From: Chara braunii | Taxonomy: Eukaryota; Streptophyta; Charophyceae; Charales; Characeae | Assembly: GCA_003427395.1 (NCBI GenBank) | Contig: BFEA01000336.1 | Span: forward strand, 950,409-1,014,408 | Direction of reading: 5' to 3' | DNA: 64,000 bases | Part shown: positions 1 through 11,644 of the stretch, in pieces | How positions within the stretch are numbered: the stretch's first letter is position 1 | How the letters are laid out: each line of letters begins with the position of its first letter | Program-made: the position numbers and the translations under genes | Notes under the pieces: model-generated | Databases searched by the model: none | Seen by the model: the letters and a program-made list of their open reading frames with translations, nothing else | What the model was told of the DNA's origin: nothing

Positions 1-210
1 CTGTCCTGTCTGTCGCTCCTTGTCTACCCAGCTTGTCTGATTTTGCACAATGGTTCTTTTATCAAACTGTGTCTGTCGAATTGTCTGTCAAATCGTCTGG
101 CCAACTGTATCTGTCTGAGCGTCTGCCTGACAGTCTCTCATCTCGTCTAACTGTCTGTGTATTGTCTGTTTGTCTGTTTAGTTGCCTGTCTCTAGCTGTC
201 GGGTCTCGGA
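1..210. repeat. Degenerate CTGT-rich simple repeat
   Basis: The stretch is dominated by imperfect CTGTCTGTC-type tetranucleotide runs. Open frames across it are low-complexity by-products, not genes. Confidence 0.7.
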
Positions 211-261
211 CCGTAGGTCCGTTCCTTAGGAGTTAAGTTTGTAGCTGTGTAGGACTTCTGA

Positions 262-360
262 GAGGTCGAGGTCGTAGCTGTTACAGTCCTGAAATGTCAA
301 GGTCGTAGCTGCTACAGTCCTGAAAAGTCAATGTCACAGCAGCTACAGACCTGAAAGGTC
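262..360. repeat. Three imperfect ~38-bp tandem units
   Basis: The phrase AGGTCGTAGCTG(T/C)TACAGT followed by CCTGAAA(A/T)GTCAA recurs three times, the third copy more diverged (GTCACAGCAGCTACAGA). No coding content is visible. The following 361-730 is TC-rich with nothing assignable. Confidence 0.55.
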
Positions 361-1127
361 AACTATATCAAGTTAGCAGTCCCCAGTTTCAGTCATATTT
401 TTCACAGTCAACGGTACCCAGTCCCCGTCACACTATGTCAAGTCAGCAATTATCATGCGGGATCGTGTGCACCCCGGTTTCCTCTCCTTCCTTTTCTTCT
501 TCTCCTTCCTTTACCCCGCGTACGCTTCTGTCTATCTGATTTTTGTCTATCTGTCTGGTTTATCTGTTTGCCTGTCGTGTCTGTTCTAACTGGTTGTTTC
601 TGTTCGTCTGCGTTTGGCAGCTTGCGTCAGTCTGCGTGCATGGTTGTGCTTTTCGGTTGTGTATCTGTCTATACTTCCTCCCCTTCTCCTCTCTCTCCCT
701 TTACATGTTTCCCCCTTTCTGTCTAGATGATATGGTTCAATGAAATTTTCTCACAGCATTCTCAGTGGTAACCCGCCGAGATCACCACAATTCTGACTCT
801 TCATTCAATCGGTAGGAGCCACGGTTGGTGTGTACAAAAGGCAGGGATGTAATCAGTATGACTGATTACTCCTCTGCAAGGAGTATGAGTGGAAAAGATA
901 TACAGAAAGCCAAACTGCGAAATCACACAGATGCCCAAGCGGTCATCTACTTGATTTTATTAGCAGAGAACAAAAATGCACCGTAATTTCCATTCAATAA
1001 GGGCAATACAACGAAGTAATGAGCCAATATTCAAGCCCGTAGGTCATGCCAACACAGTATCCGAAAGCGCTCCTCACTCTCTGGTGCCCAGCTCGCCCAT
1101 CCTACCTACAATTGTGTTCTTGCAAGA

Positions 1128-1199
1128 GGCTCACTTCGACTCTAGAAGACCAATGTACATGACGTCAACACCACAGACGACCTCTCTTCGTGCACCAGG
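1128..1199 (+). other. Putative exon
   Basis: An open stretch lies between an acceptor-like TTCTTGCAAG and a strong donor CACCAG|GTACGT. The peptide is short and I do not recognise it. It is read as part of an intron-rich plus-strand gene or pseudogene together with the exon-like pieces at 1574-1650, 3350-3443 and 5024-5107. Transcript evidence would be needed to make this more than a suggestion. Confidence 0.25.
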
Positions 1200-1573
1200 T
1201 ACGTATCTCGTCACCCTCATCAGACCTTAATTCTCCCACACTCGCCTCCTTCCTCGAAGACCACCAGATCGTCTTTTCTCTCTCTCTCTTTTATACGCAC
1301 ACACACATACCCAGGTATAGGAGTGGTAGCAATTGTTTATGTGTCTGAGCAGTAGATCCATTTATTTCTGCTCGTCATACCTATGGAAACAACAAGAAGT
1401 AGCCGCGAGACAAGGGACCGGCCTGTTCTGTCTTCGGCCCTTCGCAATGCAATCCAATTCCTCGTGATGCTCAGCATACAAAGTCCCGTCCATGGGGAAC
1501 ATGTCGGCACGAGCGCATATCCCAACAAGTCGGGTGGATGATAATCCCATTCCTACGCAAAACTGGAAACCCA

Positions 1574-1650
1574 CCGAGAGCATGTGCCGAGAGTTTTTAG
1601 TAACTCAAGTGCAATGTCCCAAATCCCCCACGCCCAGAACGTCCTCGACT
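1574..1650 (+). other. Putative exon with REFLVT peptide, copy 1
   Basis: The frame reads CREFLVTQVQCPK and is closely similar to REFLVTHVRGPK at 5024-5107. The open frame around it runs from about 1469 to 1728. Similarity at the peptide level between two separated segments suggests descent from coding sequence, but I do not recognise the family. No clear donor follows this copy, so it may be the decayed one. Confidence 0.3.
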
Positions 1651-1740
1651 GCATTGATAACCAAGCATCTTGTCCTCCCTTCTCCTTCTCCTTCTTTTTA
1701 TCCGTGGTTAGTTGAATTCTCAACTTAAAATGAAATCGAT

Positions 1741-1773
1741 AAAAAAAAAAATATAATAATACTAACTATAGTA

Positions 1774-1811
<38 letters not shown>

Positions 1812-1945
1812 TATAGTAATAATAATAATAATAATAATCATAATCATAATAATATAACAATAATAATAATAATAATAATAATAATAATCACAATCATAAT
1901 AAATTATATTAATAATAATAAAAATAATAATAATAATATCAACTT
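1741..1945. repeat. (AAT)n microsatellite cluster
   Basis: Long interrupted AAT/ATA runs follow a short poly-A. A matching AAT cluster lies at 3040-3130, on the other side of the hAT-type element. Confidence 0.9.
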
Positions 1946-2410
1946 TTTAAGATTAAATGAGCTTCCCACAACACTCCTAGCGGCTATCCGTCCAAATCAC
2001 CACAATCCAGACACTTCTCCGGACCATTCAATTCGATAGGCGCGACGGCGGACTGTTGAACGGGCAGGGACGTAGTCAGCGCGAGCGGATGACTCGCACT
2101 TACTAGACATTCCTCGTTCAGGATCGGTAATCACAACAATATATCCCCGTCCCGACTACTCCGTTTGTCCGTCCTGTTATTTCTCATCTCTCCCTCTCTC
2201 CCCTGCGAACACAGCATGATGGTCAATGTGAGGCATGTTGAGATCACAATCATAGGGAGCCCGACAGTCTCATACTTGTAATCCAACAAGCCGGGCTGGT
2301 AATGAATCCGGTCTCGTGACGTCATTTGGTTGAGGCATCACACATCCCGTCCATCTCCGTTTTCTCATACGGCAAGCAGAAGAGGCGGGGTTAAGCAATT
2401 TGTTTTAACT

Positions 2411-2893
2411 CAGGGTTACCTGACCGAACGTTCAGGGGCCCCCGGGCTGGCCCCCGAACGTTTGAGCGTTCGGGGTCCCGTTTGGGGGCCGAACACCTCC
2501 AGGTTTGGCTCCCGCCAAAACACTCACTATTTTGTTTTTTTTCACTTTTCACTTTTTGTTTTCACTTTATTTCGGGGCCTAAAACATTTTATTATTTAAA
2601 AAAAAATTAATAATGAGTTATTCATTATGTAAACTACATATCTTTAAATTTTCAGGGCATTTGTCGTGCCAAAAAATAATTAAAAATCGGCAAAGATGAC
2701 GGTGTCGAAAAGGTGCTGGCCCACTCACTCATTTTAATTCTCTTTTTATTTTTTCTTATTTTTATCATAGTGTTTATTTTCTGTACGTGATTTTTAATTC
2801 CAATTTGGTAAAGAATTTGGATGTAGCCCAGGCAAATGTTGTTTAGTTTAGTTTTCTTCATAACATATGTTGTTTTCGGAATTTTTTGAAATA

Positions 2894-2929
<36 letters not shown>

Positions 2930-3030
2930 TCCACGTTCGGCCCGAACGACCGAACGCCTTCCGAAGGGGTCCCGTACGTTCGGGCGTTCGGGTTCGGGCG
3001 TTCAACCCGTCCCGAACGCTGGCAACCCTG
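2411..3030. mobile_element. Non-autonomous hAT-type DNA transposon (MITE), 620 bp
   Basis: The element begins CAGGGTTACC and ends GGCAACCCTG, giving imperfect terminal inverted repeats with the CAGGGTTGCC consensus common in hAT/Ac elements. It is flanked by a perfect 8-bp duplication TTTTAACT at 2403-2410 and 3031-3038, the duplication length expected of hAT. Both subterminal regions are crowded with CGTTCGG/CCGAACG motifs in both orientations, as expected of transposase-binding repeats. The interior is AT-rich with a long poly-T (about 2898-2927) and no transposase, so it would need a transposase supplied in trans. The intact duplication suggests a relatively recent insertion. Confidence 0.88.
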
Positions 3031-3039
3031 TTTTAACTA

Positions 3040-3084
3040 ATATTAATAATAATAATAATATCGACAATAATAAATTTTGATGAA

Positions 3085-3131
<47 letters not shown>
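3040..3131. repeat. (AAT)n microsatellite
   Basis: AAT triplets are repeated more than twenty times with interruptions, immediately downstream of the hAT-type element. Confidence 0.9.
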
Positions 3132-3133
<2 letters not shown>

Positions 3134-3349
3134 CTGCGAGGTAGATGAGCAATAACGAAAATCAGAAATCAAACAGTATCATACACATGAGTCCTGATAG
3201 TCGTGACCTCCAACCAAAATCAGAATGGCACCACGAGTTCCACCAAATAAGATCACATCATAAGCTCACACGTGACAACGTGTGAATAGTCCTTTCATCA
3301 TCAATAATGAACTAATGTCGCTATCCTATCCCAGCGCTCCGCGCCCAGG

Positions 3350-3443
3350 CTACAGATGGCAGATCCTACAGTGTTGAAGATGACGTCATCAGCTCCCTGG
3401 AGTACGAGCAGATCCCGGATCACGCCGTTGCCTCACGCATCAG
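3350..3443 (+). other. Putative exon
   Basis: An acceptor-like pyrimidine stretch ending CGCGCCCAG precedes an open segment. It reads ATDGRSYSVEDD and continues to HAVASRI, ending at the donor ATCAG|GTATGT. The composition is protein-like (mixed charges, no low complexity), unlike the TC-rich intron-like sequence that follows. The family is not recognised. Confidence 0.35.
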
Positions 3444-3444
3444 G

Positions 3445-5023
3445 TATGTTTTTTCGCATTCACTCACAACCTCGCTCCTCACCACGCAGATGCCATAAGC
3501 ACCCAAGGACCACCACGAGTCCTTACACCCCCACCTCTTTATGCTTTCTTATCTCTCATTTCTCTCTTACTCTTATCTCTTCCCCTCTTTCTCTCACACA
3601 CACACACAAGCAGTGAGTATTTTCGATGTTTTAGTGGGAGCTTCGTTCTTCTTTGCTTGTCCTATCAATAGTGGAATGGTGAGAGCGGCTACGAGATTGA
3701 ACCCTCCTGCTCTCGTTCTCTTGCTCCGTCACCGTCGTCGTTGTAGTCCTCAGCGTGGTAGTGATCGGGTAAGTGTTCCTCTCCTCCTCCTTCCGTTCTC
3801 CTTCTACTTCTTCTTCTTCTTCTTAGCTCTCTTCTTCTCGTCTCTTCTCCTTCTCGTGTTCTCCCTCTTCCTCGCGAATCTCCCGCTCTTCTTCCTCACC
3901 CTCTGCACGCGCTTCAAACATCTTGCCCCTAGTTTCTTTCTCACTCTCTCTCTCTCTCGCGCGCCCCCGACGCTTACCTTCTCCTACCCTGTTCGTGTGT
4001 TCGTTTGCTCTCCCATGACTGTCTTCTGCTATCATCTCCCTTTTGTTCTGTTCCCGCATTCTTTGTTTCGCTGTTGCCACATGTTCTACCCCGTATGTAG
4101 TTTGTTTTTCCACGTGTTCTATGTTTTGTTCGTCTGTTACTGTTGTCTGCATGTCTTCCCCCTATCACATTAATACCCTTGTTCGTACATAGTTATAATG
4201 TAGGTATTACAACCGAACTCACAGTAGCAATAATAATAATATAACTAATAATAATCAATAATGATAAGATGAATGTGTACAGGCTATCTCTACTGTCAGG
4301 TATAGTCAGAAAATATGAGGTTCATTGTACCTGGAGGAAAACACACAGCGGTCGCGGTGACCGTCGACGATCAGGTAGGTAAGTCTCTCTTTCTCTCACC
4401 TACACACACACACACACACACACACTCATGCGTATACAAGAACAAGCAAGCGTGGCGATGCACATCGCCTCATTCTAGCGATAGATTTTCTTTCTTTTTA
4501 CTCATGCCATCGACGAGAACTTTTTCTTCATCATAATCACACACACGTATACGTGCACACACACACCTACGTTCACACTTACATACACACCCATACATAC
4601 CTACGCACAAATGTAGAGATGAACCTTTACTCAGTTTAACGCTAGATCCTCTCGATTGTGCTCATCCCTTTAATGGAAACATTGTGAGGTTACCTCGAAG
4701 AGGGAGTATACACTTCGTAGGCTGTCGTATTTGTTCATCTGCTGTTCGAAACCTATCTCTCTCTTTCTCTCGCACATACCCGAACACACATCGGTGTATA
4801 CTTTCTTGTTTTAGAGGTAAGTTCATTTGATATTGCTCATACTATAGGTAGATGTAACACGAAATCGCCTTAGGAGACTTACCTGCTTACTCTTTCCCCG
4901 CTCGTTGCCGTCGTGGAAGCCTTCCGGGAGAGACGGCTTAGAGTTCGAATGGCGCTGTGAAGATCCTTCGTTGACCTTCAGAGAGTGAATCGCTTGTCCC
5001 TCGTGTATTAGAAATCTCACAAG
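3445..5023 (+). other. TC- and CA-rich intron-like stretch
   Basis: Long pyrimidine-rich tracts (3530-4150), CA repeats (3596-3609, about 4400-4427 and 4548-4600) and AAT runs dominate. Possible small exons exist, for example an open piece at about 4315-4374 ending GATCAG|GTAGGT, but none is convincing. Long open frames here are low-complexity by-products. Confidence 0.4.
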
Positions 5024-5107
5024 GCGTGCGCAGAGAGTTTCTCGTAACTCATGTACGAGGCCCCAAACCGTACGCCCGAAACATCACTTCCACCGACTTC
5101 AGGGGAG
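5024..5107 (+). other. Putative exon with REFLVT peptide, copy 2
   Basis: The segment lies between an acceptor-like TCTCACAAG and the donor GGGGAG|GTAAGT. It reads VRREFLVTHVRGPKPYARN. Its peptide is shared with 1574-1650, and the strong donor supports a real exon or recent pseudo-exon. The downstream sequence is a pyrimidine-rich, intron-like tract with 15-bp CTTTTTCTCCTCTCC repeats at about 5110-5160. Confidence 0.35.
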
Positions 5108-5109
5108 GT

Positions 5110-6530
5110 AAGTTTTCTCCTCTCCCTTTTTCTCCTCTCCCTTTTTCTCCTCTCCCTCTTCTTCTTCCTCTTCTTATCTCACAAGCTCGCATTCGTCCTG
5201 CACTACCCCTTTGCCTGCTACATCCGCTCTCCGTTTTTTTTCGATTGCACACGCTCGTCTCGTGTTTTTCTCTCTTCGAGGCCGTGCTCTTCTTTCTCCT
5301 CCGCACGTCTCTCTTTCCTTCTTCTGCGCATCAATCTCGGCGCCTTTCTTTTTCTTGCCCCCGTATCTCTATTTAGTGTTTCGCGCCCCTCTCCTCCTTA
5401 CTCACGACCGCCACCTCCCTGCGCCCCTCCTATGCGCTACCTCGCCCAATCTTCCACTAACCATCTGCGTGTGTTACCACCGCACGTTCCCCGCTCGTGC
5501 GGGGTCCAACTCCATCTCATTCGCAGGGGTCTACCCCCCTCCTTTGCTCCTCGTTAACGTATTCTATCGACTCTGCAAAGTGTTTCGAGATGCCCAGGCA
5601 GGACCAACGACCTCTCAACTGCCGGGTATCCAAGCGGTCATAGCTCGGACGAACCTGCTTTTGATGACAGGTTGGATTCGTTCCAGTATACTAGTAAGCT
5701 TGCGTTGTAAAACGAGAAGGAACGAAAATTTAAGGAAAGAAATAAAGCAAAAAGGTAAGCGGAAAAATAAGAAGGAAAGAAAAAATGAAAACCAAATCTA
5801 ACCACTACTTTCCCCGTGGAACCAATTGTCGCATCGGGGCGCAAGCTCAACGAACCTCTAACTAACCCCTAACACAGAGATCACGAGTTCGAATCCCTAA
5901 CTGTCTGAGCCTGAGTAAAAACTTATCGAGCTCCTCATAAAAACAAAAGGGAGCTAGTTCAGGGTCGGGTGGACGCAATCCATATGTCTGATGCCTGACA
6001 GTTCATGCCAAAACCTACCGAGCTAGCTCCCACTTTGGGAAGTAAAAGAGCAGCTCCAGTATCTAAAGAGTTCTGGCTCAGCCCAACTAGCGGCACGGGC
6101 CTATTTCTAAGTTTGTATGTATGTACGTCGGTCTGCACGCCTGTCCGAGTGCTTTGTTGGCTCGAGAGTGTGTGTGACCCGCAAGGGTACTTAGGTGATC
6201 GGAAGGCCTGAAGGGCCGGTACTTACTTGTGGCTGCGACATTGAGGGTCGCAACGGGGAAAGCACTCAAGCTGTAGGTAAGCCGGTACCACCCCAAGTAA
6301 AGGTAGATGTGCCCGACACTTGAGGTCAAGCAGAAGGAGACAAAAGTTGGTATTTCTAGAAACCAAATACCGGTAGTCGCTGCTTGGTGCAGTGACAACA
6401 ATTTTCCATAACTTGTCCCGACTCCAATGGCCGAGGAAATCACTTCACGGCATCATGCCGAAACTCTCATTTCTTTGCTCACGGCCACTCTCGGTGCGGT
6501 AGCCGGCATGGGTATTAAGTCAATGCAAAA
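5110..6530. other. No supported gene
   Basis: Pyrimidine-rich sequence to about 5560 is followed by mixed sequence with no convincing long frame. A GAGTTCGAATCCC string near 5887 resembles a tRNA B box but has no folding tRNA around it. Confidence 0.4.
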
Positions 6531-6534
6531 TCGT

Positions 6535-6564
6535 GAGCGAATACCCTTGTAAGGGTGTTCGCTC
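6535..6564. repeat. Near-perfect 30-nt hairpin palindrome
   Basis: GAGCGAATACCCTT pairs with AAGGGTGTTCGCTC across a 2-nt GT loop: 14 pairs, one of them a G-T wobble. The role is unknown. There is no T-tract behind it and nothing coding adjacent. Confidence 0.6.
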
Positions 6565-9500
6565 CGACACCACGAACGTGTGGTCAGTACTGCAACCCTC
6601 CCAAACGGCCAGACGGGGAAACGTCACAACGTGTGTACAACGTGCGAGCAAAGCATGGTTACACGCGGGCGGTCAGTTACTCAGCGCGTGTATGAGCGAG
6701 TAAGAGAGAGAAAAAATCAGACTTTGTGTGCGCTCTCGGTACCGGAGAGCTGCTGTTGATGGCACCGCAAGGTCATGTCGCTGTTCTTCGGAAGCGGGCT
6801 ACTGTCCTTCATCTTTGGTGCGGAGATGGTAGAGAGGAAACACGTGGCTTGAGCACAGGGGGGAGGTCAGCGAAAAAAAACAGCAAGAAAAAAATGAGAC
6901 GGGCTACGAGAGTAGTGCACGCGACAGTCAAGAGAGAGACAGAGTGAGGGTCAGTCGGGCTGATGAGCCCATGAAGGTCATCTCGCGACGACATCGCGAG
7001 GAGGACGGTAAGATTGGCAATCAAGAGGGAGAGGAAAAAGAAGAGAGAGTTACGCGCGTGACCTCCTGTTGGCGTCATCATTTAAGAATGGGATTCCGTC
7101 ATGATGATGGGGGAAGGTCTGAGTATAAGAAGGAGGGAGGTGTCTGACGCATGACTTCTAAGATGAAGTGAGCCATTATCCTGCTTTAGAGATCCCTGCC
7201 GTTTCCACGGATGTCATACCTGTCGCTGCGAAGGTGATCGTGAGCGAGTGACTGAAACGTCAGATGGTGGGTGAGCCGGAACTTCTTGCAGGAACGACAG
7301 GTGACAAAGCAAAGGGTAAACTTGTTGGGATCAGATTGCAGGTGCAAGTTCGCGTGAAGACTCACTGCTTGTACTTACAGTTCCCGTCTTATCATTGTAG
7401 TTAGTCCTGGTGAGTTGTGTTGCCCTCCACCTTCTATAGAGCAGTTGAGACTGAGGCGCGTGCAAGATACTACCTCTGTGTGCAGCGAATGATGTCTTCC
7501 GACTCTAGAAATCATGACGCTTTGTGTAGTAGTCGCCACTGATCATCCTGGGACGAGAGAGATTGTAAAGGCTTTTTAGAGTTGGCGCCTCTCTTCCTGT
7601 CTGAGTTACTACTTTCGAGAATGGGAATAGGCTTATTAAACTTAGCCCTCAAGAGGATTTCAACTCGCGATTACTGTCTAAGCCTTCCAGACGACACTGA
7701 ACAGTAAGCTGTCTGGAGGGGCACCGCAAAGGCGGAGAGAGTCGATACGCAAGGGAGTGATCCTGTTAATGGAGTGTGGAGAATGGTGCGCAAGCGGACT
7801 CTTGATCTTATTGGTAAGAAGGCTTTACTCTTGGTAGCAATGAAACTGAGAGCAGAGAATTGGGCGTGCTCAGAGCAGACATGAGCGGTGTTCTGTGGTT
7901 AGTAAAAGGGGAACTTTCTTTTGCGAATAGCGCTGAGGAGAGGAGGCTCGATAAGCGCTCTTTCTTGACTCTGTCTGCTCCCCAGCCTAGTGTGACTCAA
8001 CCTTGACGTTGGTCCATCTTTACTCTTCGGTCTCCATTCAACATTAATCGTTTTCTTTTCCTTTTGCGAGTGGCAAGTGTGAAGCCTCTTGAGGGAACTC
8101 TGAGTTTGTTCGTATTCTAAGCGTCGTACAGATCTATGCGGGGTCGCAATTCATCGCCATCTGCATTGAGTACAGTCAACGCTCAGTCCAACTTCACACT
8201 ATGGAGGGTCACTAACCATCAAGTGATGTCAAGGGGTTACGAATGGGGGGAAATGACCATCGATTAGTGAGTTCTCTGATCGAAGCCAGGCTGAGGAACT
8301 GAATAAACAAGGTACGTTACAGGAGTTGGTACGAGTTTTATGCACCGGTGATTATTATTAATGGAGGGATGTTACGACTGAGTATTAGCAGAGGAACTGA
8401 AGGAGCGAGGCCAAGTAACAGTTAAGTATGCATGAGTGTCGTCTTCAGGGTTGATGGAGTCGTTAATTAGTGGCCATGACTAAGCATTTTCGGTAAAGTA
8501 TTAATAAATGTTCCGACAATCATTAAAATGTTGAAGAGGAAACGGTGAGTTGCCGTTGGCAATATCAGTAACATATAAGACGAGAGTGAGATCCGTTGGG
8601 CTGGCTTTGACCTTATATAGATCTCCTCTCGTGTGTAGGTGTTGGTTATTATTCCCTCATTTTGCACCTTGTCAAGTGCTCTTCTCCTTTTTGCTATGCT
8701 AGAGAGATTCAACGACCTCGACTGAGAATTCGTCTTATGGTTTCTGGCCACAAAGTCTCAGTGTAAACCCCTCCTGACTGTCGGACCAAATTGGATGTGA
8801 TCTATAACAACCTCTCTTCTTGGTGTTTACTCCTTTGTGTCTTTGTTCGATGAACAAACGGAGAGAGACGCTAAGGAAAGTTGCTTACCTGTTGGCCAAG
8901 TACTTGCTTGACGGAGGCTAGCCACTCTTTCACCTGGGGTCTGTCGTTGATCAGGTCGTGCCCCTGGTTAGTCTATATGAGTAAAGGACAACGGGTAAGT
9001 GATTGAAAAATGTGTTCCTTCGCAGATCAAAGAGGTGTACGAAAGTGATATGCGCAATGTATCACATCTTTGGGTAATTTTGAGTGAGTAGCGTTATAAC
9101 ATTCTTGCAAAAGTCAGACTTCACGTTATGCGTCTGGCTCAAGTAGTGCCAATGACGAGTCAGGTTTCATACAGACAAAGTTAATCCCAATAGTACCCTT
9201 GCAATATGTTGTGTTCACGACAGTAGGCTGCCACTACCTGCCCTACTCACAAAATAAGAATGTGGTCAAAATACACAAGTTAAGGCCACGTCCTCAGTCT
9301 AGTGGGACTCCGTGACTGGGATCATGTCAGATTGTTCAGTTGTGAGGCAACCAGCCCTCTGATTGGAACAACGCCTGATTGTTCCGTCGCTGGATAATCA
9401 CTACGCTGGGACTGACAAGAGAAATTCATCCCACATTACTCAGTCAACATTGTACTCAACATTCCTCGGACCCAGAACCTGTATGATCTGGATCATCTGT

Positions 9501-10150
9501 CCTATCAGCTACTGAGCGATAAGTTGTGACCAGTGCAGTTTCAAGCTTAGAGCACGATGAACAACATTTGTAAGATATGAACGTTGAGTTTGTCTGATGG
9601 TCGTGAGTAACTCGATATTGTCTGCACAGACCAATCTACCTGCAAGAGGGTAAAAGATCAGTGTTAGTTCGAGTTCTAAATATCAGTTAGGTGGGGATCG
9701 CTATTGAGAAAATTCCGTGCATATTGGTTGGGGGGGGTTTCATTATTGACGAAGGGGTTTAAGTGTCATCAAAATGGGACTCACTAGCTAAGAGACGCTG
9801 CAACCTGGTGCTAACCTGTAAATCATTGGGACCTAGAATGCTGTGTCACCTCTTAGTACATGAGTGGAGGATCTGTCAAGCCACTGTGTTGGATGAATAA
9901 AAGCCCTCATTCTGAGATCCCGCACACTTTTGAATGAGTTGCCGTGCGCTAAGAGCAAGTATCTAGGGGACCTATTAGCACGGAGCGCTGAGCGTGGAAC
10001 TGTACATGTACCTCCAACTCCGGCTGGCTCAGGGCACGTAACCGCAAGGAAACATCAATGAATAACTGCCAGCTGAGGGACTCTGGTAATACAACTGATA
10101 TCCCGAATTCTACAACATTTCAGTCTGGACTCTAGCATCTCATCCGACAA
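6565..10150. other. Gene-poor stretch, nothing recognised
   Basis: About 3.6 kb with only short random frames and no tandem repeat of note. Part of it may be the undefined 5' portion of the element A LTR, but no terminus is visible. Confidence 0.45.
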
Positions 10151-10190
10151 CCCCTAAAAATTATCTGTTGGCCTAGCACTTGCAGGGACT

Positions 10191-10436
10191 ATGAGGGATG
10201 ACGAGATTCTAGTGGTGAACCATACACTAGTCAAAAGCAAGGGAGAGGGATGGGAAGAAGAAGCATGCAAAGACATGAAATTTCACAAACTAACTCAAAG
10301 AGAATATGCGGTTAGAATAGCAGGGGGAAAAAATTTCATTGAATACGTATTTTATTTTCATGACCAGGACGAAAAATTTCATAGCTTCAGCTTTTCATTG
10401 GAAACATTAGAACAGGCCAGGGCAAAGCTCGCGTGA
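10191..10436 (+). CDS. LTR-encoded small ORF 'a' (element A), 81 aa
   Basis: An open frame with ATG encodes an 81-aa protein of unknown function. It aligns with the minus-strand ORF at 55209-54922 of element C: both have EGW near residue 20-27, then IEY/VEYxFY followed by a charged turn and an end like (Q/H)AR. Conservation between two diverged element copies on opposite strands suggests it was translated. No signal peptide or membrane segment is visible. It may be a diverged relative of the D2 domain found further down, but that similarity is weak. It sits 320 bp upstream of ORF 'b'. Confidence 0.5.
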   Translation: MRDDEILVVNHTLVKSKGEGWEEEACKDMKFHKLTQREYAVRIAGGKNFIEYVFYFHDQDEKFHSFSFSLETLEQARAKLA

Positions 10437-10755
10437 GCTCCGTAGTGCCTGAACTACCTTCTCTGAAACTTCATTACTACCTAAACCAGCAGACATTCTT
10501 CAACAGTTTGCTTGCAGTTTTCCTTGTAGTAAGATGCCATGTGATCAACAACTCGGTGACTCAATTTTCCAGTATTCATTCATTATTTGGTCTACTTTTT
10601 ACTAGCATTCGGGAAGCACTCAGACAAACTTTCAATCAAAGTTTAACCAGCATCTTTCAGTTCCAACCACTTGAGAAATACCGTCAAAAAACGATCAGTA
10701 ATAGGTTAATTTCTTACTCCACGTTAGTGATCGGTTCAAGCGTCTGTCACAATAC

Positions 10756-11412
10756 ATGAGTACAGTCCGAACTTTTTTAGTTGCGGGGTCAGTCTTGACC
10801 AAACTCAATCAGATAGCCCTCAATGATGCTTTCAAGTATCGGTATGTCAGTGCAACTGGCTTCAAGCAACATGAACTATCTATTTTCGTGGTTCACTTTG
10901 AGTTCGTTGAGGGAACTATTCATGACATGAGACTCTATGTAAAGAAGGGGAAAGAGACCCACGAGCACTTCGATTAAGTCAAAGTCACAGCAGGTAGGTA
11001 CATTGAAGAGAGAAAGAAGGAACTTGATGTGAGTGGTTCTAAGCTGATCCGCGGCTTCAGACCAAAGCTCTACACAAACTACCCCAAGCCTCCAGTTCCT
11101 TTCCATCTCACAGATGGCTCTAGTTGGGGAGACCTGGTCAATCTAGCCGAGAGGTACATCTCGCCTACAGCGATTGACTATGAGGCAGTGACTGAACCAT
11201 CTGAGTTCCTCCATCTTAAACGAGGGATCTTTTCTCAGCCATATCTACCTACTCTATGGTATAATTTTTGTGTTATGGCTGACTTTTGTATCATGGGACT
11301 TGGTTGGAAGTGCTCGGAGCTAGCAGGCTTCAGGTGTCTCTACATCAAGAGACATCAACCTCAGAGAGTACGGAGACGTGGCATGAAGCACAAGAGACAT
11401 ACAACAACATGA
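10756..11412 (+). pseudogene. LTR-encoded ORF 'b' with D1 domain (element A), one in-frame stop
   Basis: The frame runs from an ATG to a TGA 657 nt later, interrupted only by TAA at 10975-10977. Residues about 20-145 form a D1 domain: FKYRYV, a V-rich strand, an RLYVKKGKE stretch, an EERKKELD helix and the LTDGSSWGDLV signature. The C-terminus is basic (RRRGMKHKRH), resembling a nuclear localisation or nucleic-acid-binding tail. The element C homologue (54713-54058) starts at the equivalent ATG and ends at the equivalent TGA, 656 nt apart. The function is unknown. Placement inside an LTR is unusual. Confidence 0.6.
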
Positions 11413-11644
11413 GAGATTAAGGGTGTGACCCAGAGGGATGAGTGAGGACTCGCGATTAGTGCTAGCCATGCTCTCTTCCATGTGTACTTTCTGAGACTAT
11501 TATGAGTTCTCACTCTTCCCTCATCTAACTTCTCTCATCCATGTGTAATTTCTGAGACTCGAGATTTGTACTTGGCATGGTCCAGCCCCATTACATTCAG
11601 TATTTATGACTGGTCCCTGTGCACGAGATGTTTTGCTGATTAGT

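Larger units (their letters stand above)
735..1730 (+). repeat. Copy 1 of a local duplication
   Basis: Segments around 755-880 and 1505-1560 have recognisable counterparts around 1970-2110 and 2275-2320. Both copies share ATCACCACAAT(T/C)C, ATTCAAT followed by CGGTAGG or CGATAGG, then GGCAGGGA(T/C)GTA and CCCAACAAG-type strings in the same order. The second copy is expanded by microsatellites and a hAT-type insertion. The duplicated unit appears to hold exon-like segments, so this may be duplicated genic sequence rather than a transposon. Confidence 0.45.
10151..11572 (+). mobile_element. Element A: LTR fragment of a gypsy element
   Basis: From about 10191 to about 11530 the sequence matches the element C 5' LTR (minus strand, 55209 down to about 53960) over two ORFs and the spacer after them. 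The shared downstream string includes GTGTACTTTCTGAGACTATT. The match stops just before 11573, where element B begins. There is no PBS and no gag-pol for A, so this is a truncated or solo LTR. The left end was not found. Confidence 0.7.

Noticed and set aside
3541-4173. 210-aa plus-strand frame rich in Leu/Phe/Ser
   Set aside because: Translated pyrimidine-rich low-complexity sequence. The hydrophobicity is a by-product.
5880-5905. tRNA gene or tRNA-derived SINE (GAGTTCGAATCCC)
   Set aside because: Good B-box look, but no A box at the right distance and no cloverleaf could be drawn.
6955-7000. Hammerhead ribozyme core (CTGATGAG)
   Set aside because: The required CGAAA segment and stems do not follow.
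8467-8751. 94-aa minus-strand frame
   Set aside because: No motif, no homologue within the window and no coding-like context.
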